Assembly (NCBI RefSeq): GCF_000308795.1
Contig: NZ_BAGK01000224.1
Location: 1-64,000, forward strand
Reading direction: 5' to 3'
Origin: Nocardia thailandica NBRC 100428
GTDB lineage: Bacteria; Actinomycetota; Actinomycetes; Mycobacteriales; Mycobacteriaceae
Length of the DNA: 64,000 nucleotides
Part shown: one piece after another, positions 33,456-42,475 of the stretch
How positions within the stretch are numbered: position 1 is the first letter of the stretch
Layout of the letters: each line of letters opens with the position of its first letter
The notes under the pieces: model-generated
The model's database searches: none
Told to the model about the DNA's origin: nothing
Seen by the model: only the letters and a program-made list of their open reading frames with translations
Position numbers and translations under genes: made by a program

Positions 33456-34391
33456 ATGAACAGCACAGCGATCGCCGCCTCCGGACTGCGGAAGTCCTAC
33501 GGGGACAAGACCGTTCTCGACGGCGTCGACCTCACCGTCGGCGCGGGCACCATCTTCGCCCTGCTCGGCCCGAACGGCGCGGGCAAGACCACCACGGTCA
33601 ACATCCTGACCACCCTGCTCACCGCCGACGCCGGCACCGCGCGGGTGGCGGGACACGACCTCGCCACCGAGACGAGGGCGGTCCGCGCGGCGATCGGCGT
33701 CACCGGGCAGTTCGCGGCGGTGGACGACCTGCTGACCGGCGAGGAGAACCTGAAGCTGATGGCCGACCTGCACCGGCTGCGCGGCGCGGACGGCAAGCGG
33801 GTGGTCGCCGGGCTGCTCGACCGGTTCGACCTCACCGCGTCGGCCCGCAAACCCGCCGCGAGCTACTCCGGCGGCATGCGCCGGAAGCTCGATCTGGCCA
33901 TGACCCTGGTGACCCGGCCCCAGGTCGTCTTCCTCGACGAGCCGACCACCGGCCTCGACCCGCGCAGCAGGCGCACGATGTGGGAGATCGTGCGCGAGCT
34001 GACCGACGACGGCGTGACCATCTTCCTCACGACCCAGTACCTCGAGGAAGCCGATCAGCTCGCCGACCGGATCGCCGTGCTCGATCAGGGCCGCGTGGTC
34101 GCCGAGGGCACCGCGGACGACCTCAAGCGCCGGATCCCCGGCAGCCACGTCCGGCTGTGGTTCGCCCGCGCCGAGGGGCTCGCCGCCGCCGCGGCCGCGC
34201 TGCCCGCCGGCACCGCCGACGCGGACGCGCTCACCCTGAGCGTCCCCGGCGACGGCGGCTCCGCCGAACTGCGGGCCCTGCTCGACCGGCTCGCCGCCCA
34301 CGACATCGAGGCCGAACGGGTCTCGATCCACACCCCCGACCTCGACGACGTCTTCCTCGCCCTCACCGGGCGCGCCACCACGGAGGCCTGA
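33456..34391 (+). CDS. DrrA-like ABC exporter ATPase
   Basis: The protein is 311 residues from the ATG at 33456; a GTG nine bases upstream is possible. Walker A is GPNGAGKTT, the signature YSGGMRRKLDLAM, Walker B VVFLDEPTTGLDP, and a C-terminal domain of about 90 residues is typical of the daunorubicin-resistance subfamily. It pairs with the permease that starts 5 bp downstream and probably exports a lipid or hydrophobic small molecule. Confidence 0.9.
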   Translation: MNSTAIAASGLRKSYGDKTVLDGVDLTVGAGTIFALLGPNGAGKTTTVNILTTLLTADAGTARVAGHDLATETRAVRAAIGVTGQFAAVDDLLTGEENLKLMADLHRLRGADGKRVVAGLLDRFDLTASARKPAASYSGGMRRKLDLAMTLVTRPQVVFLDEPTTGLDPRSRRTMWEIVRELTDDGVTIFLTTQYLEEADQLADRIAVLDQGRVVAEGTADDLKRRIPGSHVRLWFARAEGLAAAAAALPAGTADADALTLSVPGDGGSAELRALLDRLAAHDIEAERVSIHTPDLDDVFLALTGRATTEA

Positions 34392-34396
34392 GCACC

Positions 34397-35158
34397 ATGA
34401 GCACCCCCACCGCCGCCCTGTTCGACTCCTCGGTGATGTTGCGCCGCAACTTCACCCACATCACCCGCTCCCCCGTCACCCTCTTCAACGCGGCCCTGAT
34501 GCCGGTGGTGATGATGCTGATCTTCGTCTACGTCTTCGGCGACGCCTTCGACGTGGGCGGGGACTACATCGACTACGCCGTGCCCGGCATGCTCATGCTG
34601 GCCATCAGCTACGGGCTGTCCGGCACCGCGGTGTCGGTGAGCTCGGACATGACCACCGGAGTCATCAATCGCTTCAAGGTCATGGACGTCTCGCGCGGCG
34701 CGGTGCTCACCGGTCACGTGGCGGCGAGCATGCTGACCAACGTGGTCGCGATCGCCGCGGTCCTCGCGGTCGGGTTCGCGCTGGGCTTCCGCTCCCCCGC
34801 GACGGCGGCGCAGTGGCTCGGCGCCCTCGGCGTCCTGCTGGCCACCGCCTTCGCGGCGGCGTGGCTGACCGTCGCGCTCGGCATGGCCGCCAAGACCCCC
34901 GAGGCCGCGGGCATGTCGGTGGTGCCGCTGATCATGCTCCCCTTCCTCAGCAGCGCGATCGTGCCCGCCGACAAGATGGGCCCCGGTGTCCGGCAGTTCG
35001 CCGAATACCAGCCCTTCACCCCGATCATCGAATCCGTGCGTGGCTTCCTGACCGGCGCCCCCTCGGCGGGCCACACCGTCGCCGCCCTGGCCTGGTGCGC
35101 GGGCTTCGCCGTCGTGGGCTACCTCTGGTCGCGCGCCACCTTCACGAAGCGGGCGTGA
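34397..35158 (+). CDS. DrrB-like ABC exporter permease
   Basis: This 253-residue ABC-2 type permease has six predicted helices. The DrrB-family landmarks are MPVVMMLIFVYVFGDAF near the first helix and FLSSAIVPADKMGPGVRQFAEYQPFTPIIE before the last. It functions with the ATPase directly upstream. Confidence 0.9.
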   Translation: MSTPTAALFDSSVMLRRNFTHITRSPVTLFNAALMPVVMMLIFVYVFGDAFDVGGDYIDYAVPGMLMLAISYGLSGTAVSVSSDMTTGVINRFKVMDVSRGAVLTGHVAASMLTNVVAIAAVLAVGFALGFRSPATAAQWLGALGVLLATAFAAAWLTVALGMAAKTPEAAGMSVVPLIMLPFLSSAIVPADKMGPGVRQFAEYQPFTPIIESVRGFLTGAPSAGHTVAALAWCAGFAVVGYLWSRATFTKRA

Positions 35159-35181
35159 CCGCCCCGGCGCAACCCCGCTCC

Positions 35182-35213
35182 ACGCCCCGGTGCGCGATCC
35201 GCCACCGGGGCGT
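35182..35213. terminator. bidirectional hairpin between the exporter and SARP genes
   Basis: Perfect 11-bp arms ACGCCCCGGTG and CACCGGGGCGT enclose 10 bases between two convergent genes. It could stop transcription from both sides. Confidence 0.6.
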
Positions 35214-35229
35214 CGCGGCGTCTCCGCGC

Positions 35230-38200
35230 CTAGGCGGCCAGCGTCGCCGCCAGCAGCTCGGCGCGGTCGGCCTCGCTGCCCTCGCGCGACGCGTCGGCGA
35301 ACCCCGCCTCGCCCAGCCGCTCCCGCGTCTCGCGTTCGACGGCGGCCGCGCGCGGATGGGAGCGATCGGGCAGGCCGCGGGCGGCGACACTGGCCGCCAG
35401 CAGGCGCGCGGCCTGGGCATGGTCGCCGGAGCGGCGGGCGAGGTCGGCGACGCCGACGAGCACGAGGGCGATCAGCGGCGCGTGCCCGGCGCGGGTCGCG
35501 GCCTCGGCGGCGACCCGGAAGTGCGCGCGCGCCTCGGCGAGGTCCTCCGCGAGGTAACCCAGCAGGACGTGCACCATCGCACGGACATTCGGCTGCTCGG
35601 CGTCCGCGCCGAGCAGGGTGCGCGCCAGCTCGATCTGCCCGCCCGCCGTGGCGGTGTCGCCGCTCCAGAGCGCCAGTTCGGCGCGGGCGAGGGCGACTTC
35701 GGCCAGGGCGGTCGGCCAGGCGGTCCGATCGGCGCGGCGCTGGGCGTCGGCCAGCGCGGCCGCGCTCTCCTCGGGCCGGTCGAGCAGCCAGTGCAGCTGG
35801 GCCTGCCGCGCGCGCATCGCAACCACGTCCTCGATCGCGCCGACCTCGGTGACCACCGCGATGGCCTCGTCGTACAGGGCGATGGCGGCGGCGAGGTCGC
35901 CGCGCAACGCGGTCCGGGCCGCCAGTTCGGTCAGCGCGAAGGACATGCCCCACCGCTCCCCCAGCGCACGGAACTCGGCGAGCGCCTGCGTCAGGTACTC
36001 GTCGGGCTCCGGCCCCTGATCACCGAGCACGGTCCGCAGCTTGCCCAGCTGGAGCCGGGCCAGGGCCCGCGACCACGGATCGCCGTCTGCCAGCACCGCT
36101 TCGAAGGCGGGCAGGAACTCCTCCGGACCGCCGAGCATGCGTTCGAGCGCGGCGGTGAAAGCCAGGGCGGGATGGCCGCCCCGCGCGGCGCGGCCGTACC
36201 GGTGCGCCTTGCGGATCCACTCCGCGACCTGCTGTTCGTCGTTGCGGCCCGAGGTCACGAAGTGCACCACCAGGCCGTAGACCAGGGCGCGGGTCTCGTC
36301 GTCGACCTCGCCGGGCAGCTCGGCGGCGGCGATGACGAGTTCGGTGCCCTCGCCCTTGTGCCCACCCAGCCACCAGTACCAGCCCGCCGCCGCGGCCAGA
36401 CCCATGGCCCCGGCCGCGTCGCCCGCCGCGAGCGCCCCGCGCATCGCCGCCGCCAGGTTGTCGTGGTCGGCCTCCAGGACGGCCAGCCAGTCCAGCTGCT
36501 CCGCCCGGCGCAGATGCGGTTCGGCGGTGGCGGCCAGGCCGGTGAAGTAGGCCAGGTGCGCGCGGCGGGCCGTCTCGGCGTCGCCCGCCTCGGCGAGCCG
36601 GTCGGCGGCGTACTGCTTGATGGTCTCCAGCATGCGGAAGCGCGGGCTGTCGTCGGCGGTGACCACCAGCAGCGACTTCTCGGCCAGCGCGGTCAGCAGC
36701 TCCAGGACCTCCTGGCCCTCCCCGCCCGCCCCGCCGTCGGCGCACACCTGTTCGGCGGCCTCCAGACTCGCGCCGCCCGCGAAGACGGCCAGGCGGCGCA
36801 GCACGAGACGCTCGGCGTCGCTGAGCAGTTCCCAACTCCAGTCGACGACCGCGCGCAGCGTCCGGTGCTGCGGGATCGCGGTGCGGCTGCCGCCGGTGAG
36901 CAGCCGGAAGCGGTCGTCGAGGCGGCGGGCGAGCTGGTCGAGGGACAGGGTGCGCAGGCGGGCGGCGGCCAGTTCGATCGCCAGCGGAATCCCGTCGAGT
37001 GCCCGGCAGATCCGGGCCATGGTCGCCCAGGTCGCGTCGTCGGTGGCGAGGTCGGTCCGGAAGGCGCTCGCCCGATCGCGCAGCAGCGCGACAGCCGGGG
37101 ATGCCTCGATCTCGGCCGCGCCCGCCCCCGGCGCGGGCAGCGACAGCGGCGCGACCTGCCACAGCGCCTCCCCGGTGATGCCGAGCGGCTCGCGGCTGGT
37201 GGCCAGGATCCGCAGCCGGGTGCACTCGCCGAGCAGCCGGTGGGCGAAGGCGGCGGCCGCCTCGATCACGTGCTCGCAGTTGTCAAGGATCAGCAGGGTC
37301 TCGCGGTCGCGGATGGCGGCGATCAGCCGGTCCATCGGCTCGGCGCCGGGCGCGCCGCCGAGGAACGCGTCGCGGAAACCGAACGCGGCCAGCGCCGCCT
37401 GCGCGGGATCGGCGCCGCCCTCGGAGCCCGCGAGCTCGACCAGCCAGGCGCCCTCGGGGAGGTCGTCGAGCATGGTCCGCGCGGTCTCGACGGCGAGGCG
37501 GGTCTTGCCCGAGCCGCCGGGGCCGGTCAGCGTGGTGAGCCGGTGCGCGGCGAGGAGTTCGCGCACCGCGGCGATGTCGGTGTCCTTGCCGACGTAGCTG
37601 GTCAGCTCCGCGCGCAGGTTGGTGACGCGCTCCGCGGGCCGGGCGCCGACCTCGCCGCGCAGCAGCGCGACATGCAGGGCCGAGAGTTCGGGCGACGGGT
37701 CGGCGCCCAGCTCCTCCGCCAGCGCCTCGCGCGCCTGCTGGTAGGCCGACAGCGCCTCGGCGGCCCGGCCCGCCGCGGCCAGCGCGCGCATCCGCGCGGC
37801 GACCAGTCGCTCGCGCACCGGGTGCTGGGCGACCAGGTCGGTCAGCTCGGCGACCAGCTCGGCGCCGCGGCCGAGCCGGATCTCCGCCTCGTACAGGTCC
37901 TCCAGCGCGTCCAGCCGCAGCCCTTCGTAGCGGGCGATCACGGCGACCACGTCGGGGCCGTCGCCGAGGTCGGTCATGGGGTCACCGCGCCACAGCGCGG
38001 CGGCTTCGCGCAGCAGCCGCGCCCGCTCCGCGTCGTCGGCCCCACGTGCCCGGTCGACCAGCCGGTCGAAGCGCACGGCGTCGACGTCCACCGGATCGAT
38101 CACCAGGCGGTATCCGCCCGGCTGGGCCTCGAGCGAGCCCTCGGGCAGCGCGCGGCGCAACCGGGAGACCAGGGCCTGCAGCGCGTTGGCGGCGTCGGCG

Positions 38201-38367
38201 GGCGGCTGCTCGCCCCAGATCCAGTCGACCAGTTTGGTCTTGGACACCGCGCGGCCCGGCTCGAGCGCGAGGGTGATCAGCAGCGCCCGCAACCGCGCGC
38301 CGGGAACCTCCGTCGTTCCACCGTCCGCGGTCCGGATCTCCAGTGGCCCAAGCATCCCGATCTGCAC
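35230..38367 (-). CDS. AfsR/SARP-type regulator (BTAD, NB-ARC, TPR)
   Basis: This 1045-residue STAND protein has an OmpR-like winged helix at residues 1-92 and a BTAD helical domain at about 95-240. The NB-ARC ATPase has its P-loop TGPGGSGKTR at 281-290 and Walker B-like LLILDNCEH. TPR-like helical repeats run to the C-terminus. AfsR relatives switch on secondary-metabolite or transport genes after nucleotide-dependent activation. Matching heptamer arrays precede gtrA, the DrrAB-like operon and the DUF4097 gene on both sides, so those are probable targets. Confidence 0.9.
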   Translation of the reverse strand: MQIGMLGPLEIRTADGGTTEVPGARLRALLITLALEPGRAVSKTKLVDWIWGEQPPADAANALQALVSRLRRALPEGSLEAQPGGYRLVIDPVDVDAVRFDRLVDRARGADDAERARLLREAAALWRGDPMTDLGDGPDVVAVIARYEGLRLDALEDLYEAEIRLGRGAELVAELTDLVAQHPVRERLVAARMRALAAAGRAAEALSAYQQAREALAEELGADPSPELSALHVALLRGEVGARPAERVTNLRAELTSYVGKDTDIAAVRELLAAHRLTTLTGPGGSGKTRLAVETARTMLDDLPEGAWLVELAGSEGGADPAQAALAAFGFRDAFLGGAPGAEPMDRLIAAIRDRETLLILDNCEHVIEAAAAFAHRLLGECTRLRILATSREPLGITGEALWQVAPLSLPAPGAGAAEIEASPAVALLRDRASAFRTDLATDDATWATMARICRALDGIPLAIELAAARLRTLSLDQLARRLDDRFRLLTGGSRTAIPQHRTLRAVVDWSWELLSDAERLVLRRLAVFAGGASLEAAEQVCADGGAGGEGQEVLELLTALAEKSLLVVTADDSPRFRMLETIKQYAADRLAEAGDAETARRAHLAYFTGLAATAEPHLRRAEQLDWLAVLEADHDNLAAAMRGALAAGDAAGAMGLAAAAGWYWWLGGHKGEGTELVIAAAELPGEVDDETRALVYGLVVHFVTSGRNDEQQVAEWIRKAHRYGRAARGGHPALAFTAALERMLGGPEEFLPAFEAVLADGDPWSRALARLQLGKLRTVLGDQGPEPDEYLTQALAEFRALGERWGMSFALTELAARTALRGDLAAAIALYDEAIAVVTEVGAIEDVVAMRARQAQLHWLLDRPEESAAALADAQRRADRTAWPTALAEVALARAELALWSGDTATAGGQIELARTLLGADAEQPNVRAMVHVLLGYLAEDLAEARAHFRVAAEAATRAGHAPLIALVLVGVADLARRSGDHAQAARLLAASVAARGLPDRSHPRAAAVERETRERLGEAGFADASREGSEADRAELLAATLAA

Positions 38368-38430
38368 CCGCCCATTGTGCCCGCGCCGTCAACCGGCCGC
38401 TCACCGCCCTTTTCGCGTCCGGAGGGCGGC

Positions 38431-38459
38431 GTCAGGCCGGTGTCAGGCCCGTGTCAGCG
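38431..38459 (+). promoter_or_regulatory. SARP-type heptamer array facing the DUF4097 gene
   Basis: GTCAGGC, GTCAGGC and GTCAGCG begin at 38431, 38442 and 38453, exactly 11 bp apart with 4-bp spacers. The array lies about 50 bp before the DUF4097 GTG start and about 65 bp from the divergent SARP start. Confidence 0.65.
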
Positions 38460-38508
38460 GCGGCGGTGACAGTGGTGGCACCGACGAACACGAACCGAGG
38501 AGAACACC

Positions 38509-39147
38509 GTGCACACCTTCGCCACCCCGAAGCCGATCGCCGTCGCCGTCGACGTGCTGGCCGCCGACGTCACCGTCACCGCGTCCGAGCGCACCGACAC
38601 CGTGGTGGTGGTCCGCCCCGCCGACGCGGGCAAGAAGGCCGATGTCCGGGCCGCCGCGCAGACCACCGTCGACTTCGACGGCGCCACCCTGCGTGTGGTC
38701 ACCCCGAAGTCCTGGCGCACCCACACCCCGTTCGGCGGCAATCCCGCGATCGCGGTGCGCGTCGAGGTGCCGTCCGGCTCGACGCTGAAGGCCACCGCCG
38801 GGGTGGGCCGGGTGCTCGGTGCCGGCGCACTCGGCGAATGCGAGCTGGCGGTGTCGCTGGGCGACATCGTCCTCGAATGCCCGCAGGGCTCGGTGACGGC
38901 GAAGACCGCCAAGGGCGACATCCGCATCGGCGAGGCCGTTCGCGGCGAGATCCGGCTGGAGACGGCGATGGGCGAGCTCGAGGTCGGCATCCGGCCGGGT
39001 AGCGCGGTGCACCTGGAGACCGTCGCCGCCTCCGGCCCCGTCCGCGACACCCTCGCCCCGGTCGGCGCCGAACCGGCCGACATCGTCCGCGTCTTCGCGC
39101 GCAGCACGCTCGGCAACATCGTCATCCGGCACGCCACGCCCGCCTGA
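38509..39147 (+). CDS. DUF4097-domain (putative adhesin-like) protein
   Basis: This 212-residue, beta-rich protein has repeating short strands typical of the DUF4097 beta-helix, such as AKTAKGDIRIGEAVRGEIRLET and ATAGVGRVLGAG-like turns. No signal peptide or membrane helix is present, so it should be cytoplasmic. The GTG is preceded by GAGGAGA. DUF4097 genes often accompany DrrAB exporters and BTAD regulators, as here. Confidence 0.8.
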   Translation: MHTFATPKPIAVAVDVLAADVTVTASERTDTVVVVRPADAGKKADVRAAAQTTVDFDGATLRVVTPKSWRTHTPFGGNPAIAVRVEVPSGSTLKATAGVGRVLGAGALGECELAVSLGDIVLECPQGSVTAKTAKGDIRIGEAVRGEIRLETAMGELEVGIRPGSAVHLETVAASGPVRDTLAPVGAEPADIVRVFARSTLGNIVIRHATPA

Positions 39148-39166
39148 GCCGAGGTCCCCCGCCGCC

Positions 39167-40879
39167 TCACCGCGGCCGGGCCGCGACGCGCTCGGACCCG
39201 AGGCCGGTCAGGACGGCCGCGAGATTGTGGGCCGAGGTGCGCGGCACCTTGCCGCCGGGACCGTCGTCGAAGCGCGGGTAGTCGCTGTGCCCGGCCGCGC
39301 CGCCGTACGCCGCGCCGCCGACCACCGAGGCGCCGGTCTCCAGCGGGATCCAGCCCGGCGTGTTCACCGGATTCCAGCCGAAACGGTTCAGCCGGGCCAC
39401 CGCGTCGTCCGGGGTGGCCATCGTGAACGTGTGGCCGGGCGGCAGCCCGTAGTCGTCGCCGTCGACGATCTCCGACGGCGTCCGGGGCGAACCGTGGCCG
39501 GGCGGGCCGCCACCGAGCCCCGGCGACCCGTACAGGACGACGTCGTCGACCGCGTGCACGCCGCGGGCGCGGAGTTCGCGCAGCGCGAGGCTGGTCGTGG
39601 TCGAACCGTAGGAGTGGCCGAGGGCGGTGACGTGCGCGTCGGCGTTTCCCGAGACCCGCCGGGCGATGTCGAGGCCCTCGTAGAAGTCGGCGAGCGCCCG
39701 CGCGCCGTTCTCGGCGCGGTGCTGGGTGACGACGCCGGCCACCCCGGCCAGCGCCCCGACGGGATCCCTCGCGACGCCGCCGGGGGAAACACGCTGCGGC
39801 GGTTCGTAACCCAGCCAGGCGATCGTCGCCACGGTTCGATCCCCCCGATCGTGGCGCGTCAGCAGTTCCCGCGCGTGCGCGCGCAGGTCGTGCGCCTGGT
39901 CGACCAGGCGGGCGAGGGAATCCGTGGCGTTCGTGTTCAGGCCGGGCGTCGTCACCGCGACATGGTTCGCGGTGTCCGGGTCGCCGATCGCGACCACGGC
40001 CTTCACCCGCTCGCCGCTGCTCGCGTCGAGTGACAGGAGAAGCCGGGGCGAGCCGGCCGTGCCGGTCGTTTCCACCACGCTCCGCACCGCGCGCAGGTCG
40101 TCGAGCCGGGTCCGGGCGACGAGCCGCGCCTGCGGGCTGCCCGCCTGGGCGAGCTGTGTCCGCAGCTCGCGCTCGGTGTAGTCGAGCAGGCTCCGGTTGG
40201 CGCGGTCGCGTGCCGCGGCGGGGAGACCGTCGAGCGCGCCGATCAGCTGCGGCCGGGTCGTGACGAGGAAGCCGCGCTGGTCGCCGGTGAGGGAGTCCCA
40301 CCACGCCCGGGTGGCGGCGATGTCGGCGTCGGCGGTCGGCCGGTCGGCGCCGGGTCGCGCGGGCAGGTCGCCGAGCGCGGCCGAGGCGGGCGCCATCGCG
40401 CGCAGCGCCAGCACCGCCTCGGCGATGGCGGGGGCCCAGCGGGCGTCGAGGCGATCGAGGTCCGCGGCCAGGTTGCGGAGCCGGAGTGTGGTGTCGGCGT
40501 TCTCGTCCGGGTCGGGCAGGCCGGTCACCTCCCAGCTGTCGGAGACCGCGCCACCGGCGTTCTCCACGACGCCGACCAGGGCGCGGAGTTCGCCGACCGG
40601 ATACGCCATGGCCCTGGCCGCCGCGCGGCAGTTCGAGCCGATCCTGCTGTAGGCGTCGATCACCCGGCCGAGGCCGGTCCATTCCGCGTCGGCGCGTCCG
40701 AGCGCGGCGGCGCAGGCGGCGCCGGACCAGTCCAGGTCGTGCACGGCGCGGCGCATGCCGGACCGGATCGCGTCGAGGCCGGATTCGATGCCGGCGCGAG
40801 CGCCCTCGGGGTCGATGGTGTCCGCCACCTCGTCCAGCCCGGTGACGTCCCAGCCGAGCACCCGGCTCTTCGTCGGCAT
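39167..40879 (-). CDS. DUF1023-type alpha/beta hydrolase with WXG100-like N-terminus
   Basis: This protein of about 570 residues has a helical N-terminal half (AWDS/WTGLGRVIDAYSR-type segments) resembling ESX-linked proteins. The C-terminal alpha/beta hydrolase domain has the nucleophile elbow GHSYGS and a late histidine. DUF1023 hydrolases in Nocardia and Mycobacterium typically follow a small WXG100-like gene, as here. A GTG at 40885 overlapping the upstream stop would add two residues. Secretion by a type VII system is plausible but not shown. Confidence 0.8.
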   Translation of the reverse strand: MPTKSRVLGWDVTGLDEVADTIDPEGARAGIESGLDAIRSGMRRAVHDLDWSGAACAAALGRADAEWTGLGRVIDAYSRIGSNCRAAARAMAYPVGELRALVGVVENAGGAVSDSWEVTGLPDPDENADTTLRLRNLAADLDRLDARWAPAIAEAVLALRAMAPASAALGDLPARPGADRPTADADIAATRAWWDSLTGDQRGFLVTTRPQLIGALDGLPAAARDRANRSLLDYTERELRTQLAQAGSPQARLVARTRLDDLRAVRSVVETTGTAGSPRLLLSLDASSGERVKAVVAIGDPDTANHVAVTTPGLNTNATDSLARLVDQAHDLRAHARELLTRHDRGDRTVATIAWLGYEPPQRVSPGGVARDPVGALAGVAGVVTQHRAENGARALADFYEGLDIARRVSGNADAHVTALGHSYGSTTTSLALRELRARGVHAVDDVVLYGSPGLGGGPPGHGSPRTPSEIVDGDDYGLPPGHTFTMATPDDAVARLNRFGWNPVNTPGWIPLETGASVVGGAAYGGAAGHSDYPRFDDGPGGKVPRTSAHNLAAVLTGLGSERVAARPR

Positions 40880-40881
40880 GT

Positions 40882-41199
40882 TCACCGGGCGGGTTCCTGA
40901 TCGAGGGCGGTGACGGCGGCGATCCGCGCCGCGGCCGCGACGTCGGTGCCGTCGTAGAACGTGGCCGCGGCGTCGAGGAGCTGACCGTACTCGTGCAGGC
41001 GGGCGGCCACGACCCTGATCGCCTGTGCGCTGGCTCCGTCCGCGTCGGCCAGCGCGGCCGCGATCCGCGATCCCGCGACCGCGTTCCGGGCGCGGGCGGC
41101 GTCGAGCGACGGCACCGTGGCCGGGTCCGAGACGTCGTCGCGTAGCGACCACATCGTGTTCATGGTCAGCCGCAAGTTCTCCGGATTCACCGCGAGCAT
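40882..41199 (-). CDS. small WXG100/EspC-like helical protein
   Basis: The 105 residues from the ATG at 41199 are mostly alanine-rich helices (MLAVNPENLRLTMNTMW; then ALADADGASAQAIRVVAARL). The pattern resembles ESX substrates and their relatives, without an exact WXG. GGGGGCGGGG precedes the ATG; a start at 41253 would add 18 low-complexity residues. The stop overlaps the next gene, so the two are a unit. Confidence 0.65.
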   Translation of the reverse strand: MLAVNPENLRLTMNTMWSLRDDVSDPATVPSLDAARARNAVAGSRIAAALADADGASAQAIRVVAARLHEYGQLLDAAATFYDGTDVAAAARIAAVTALDQEPAR

Positions 41200-41366
41200 G
41201 GCCCCGCCCCCTTCACCGTGCGCGGGGGCAGCCATCGCGGATCCCCCGACCACATCGACTGTGTCGACGCGTCACCCCCCACCCGGGTCGGCGCGTCGGT
41301 CGGAGGCTAGCAGGCGACCCGTCGCGGCCGCCGGGAAATCCCAGGACAGGAGGGGAGACCCGCCGG

Positions 41367-42344
41367 TCAGCCCGCCCAGACCCGCGCCGCGACGCGGTGG
41401 AAGTTGCCGCCGAGGATCTTCGCGCGTTCGTCGGCGCGGAAACCCCGATCGGCGAGCAGGTCGTCGATGCCGGGGAAGCCGGAGCGGCCGAGGAGGTCCT
41501 CCGGCGGAACCCACTGCAGCGGGCCCCATCTGGTGTACCAGTCGGAGAACGCGCCGGGGTTGTCGCGGATCTCGTCGTTGAATTCGGCGCCGTCGAAGGA
41601 GATGTCGGAGCCGAGGCCGATGTGGTCGACGCCGACCAGATCGACGCCGTAGCAGATGTGGTCGACCATGGCCGCCACGCGTTCGGCGCGGGCGCCGGGT
41701 TCGTTGTGGCCGAGGAAGATCCCGACGCCGTTGACGCCGATGACGCCGCCGGTCGCGGCGCAGGCCCTGGCCTGCTCGTCGGTGATGTTGCGCGGATGTT
41801 CCCACAAGGCGGCGAAATTGGCGTGGCTGTAGATCATCGGCGCGGTGGTGTGCGCGGCGATGTCGAGGCCGGTGCGCGCCGAGCAGTGCGCGCCGTCGGC
41901 GAACATGCCGACCTCGTTCAGCGCGCGCACCAGGTCCTTGCCGTAGGCGGTGAGCCCGGTGTCCTCGGCGTCCATGCAGCCGCAGCCCGCCGCGTTGGCG
42001 TGGTTGTAGGTGGGCAGCAGCGACCGCACGCCGAGCCCGTAGAACATCGCCACGTTGTCGAGGTCGCCGCCGAGCGGGCGGGAGTCCTCCAGATCGAAGG
42101 CCAGGGCGATCCGGTCGGGGTCGCCGATGTCGTCCAGGGACGCGACCAGCCGGAAGCGGGGGTCGGCCGCGGTCTGCGCCCGGAACCGCGTCAGCAGGGC
42201 CAGCGAGTCCGCGGTGTCCTGCGCCGAGTAGCCCACGTTGACCGACAGGTAGGAGCCGAGCGGATAGCGGGCCAGGTCCTCGATGCGCGCGCTGTGCCGC
42301 AGGGGCAGGCAGCAGTGCTGTTCCCAGATCATCACCGTGGTCAC
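41367..42344 (-). CDS. membrane dipeptidase-like hydrolase (peptidase M19)
   Basis: This 325-residue TIM-barrel protein has M19 landmarks: FDLEDSRPL, the metal histidines in GMFADGAHCS and PMIYSHANF, and DHIGLGSDISFDG. The usual N-terminal HxD metal motif reads EQHCCLPL, with Cys at the aspartate position. It is not preceded by a signal peptide, so it is cytoplasmic. Substrates may be dipeptides or other amides. It stands alone. Confidence 0.85.
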   Translation of the reverse strand: MTTVMIWEQHCCLPLRHSARIEDLARYPLGSYLSVNVGYSAQDTADSLALLTRFRAQTAADPRFRLVASLDDIGDPDRIALAFDLEDSRPLGGDLDNVAMFYGLGVRSLLPTYNHANAAGCGCMDAEDTGLTAYGKDLVRALNEVGMFADGAHCSARTGLDIAAHTTAPMIYSHANFAALWEHPRNITDEQARACAATGGVIGVNGVGIFLGHNEPGARAERVAAMVDHICYGVDLVGVDHIGLGSDISFDGAEFNDEIRDNPGAFSDWYTRWGPLQWVPPEDLLGRSGFPGIDDLLADRGFRADERAKILGGNFHRVAARVWAG

Positions 42345-42475
42345 CTCCGTGTCGACGCGACGACTGTCGATCCTACGTTCGGCGTTCGGGCCGCGGCCGT
42401 GCCGCGACTAACGGCGCGCCGGATTCGCGCGATCCACAGGTGAATTCGTTGTTCGCCGTAGCCAGGGGGTGCGAC

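Noticed and set aside
34813..38469. A 1218-codon open frame on the plus strand opposite the SARP gene
   Set aside because: It is a low-complexity antisense frame produced by high GC; the minus-strand frame has clear BTAD, NB-ARC and TPR signals.
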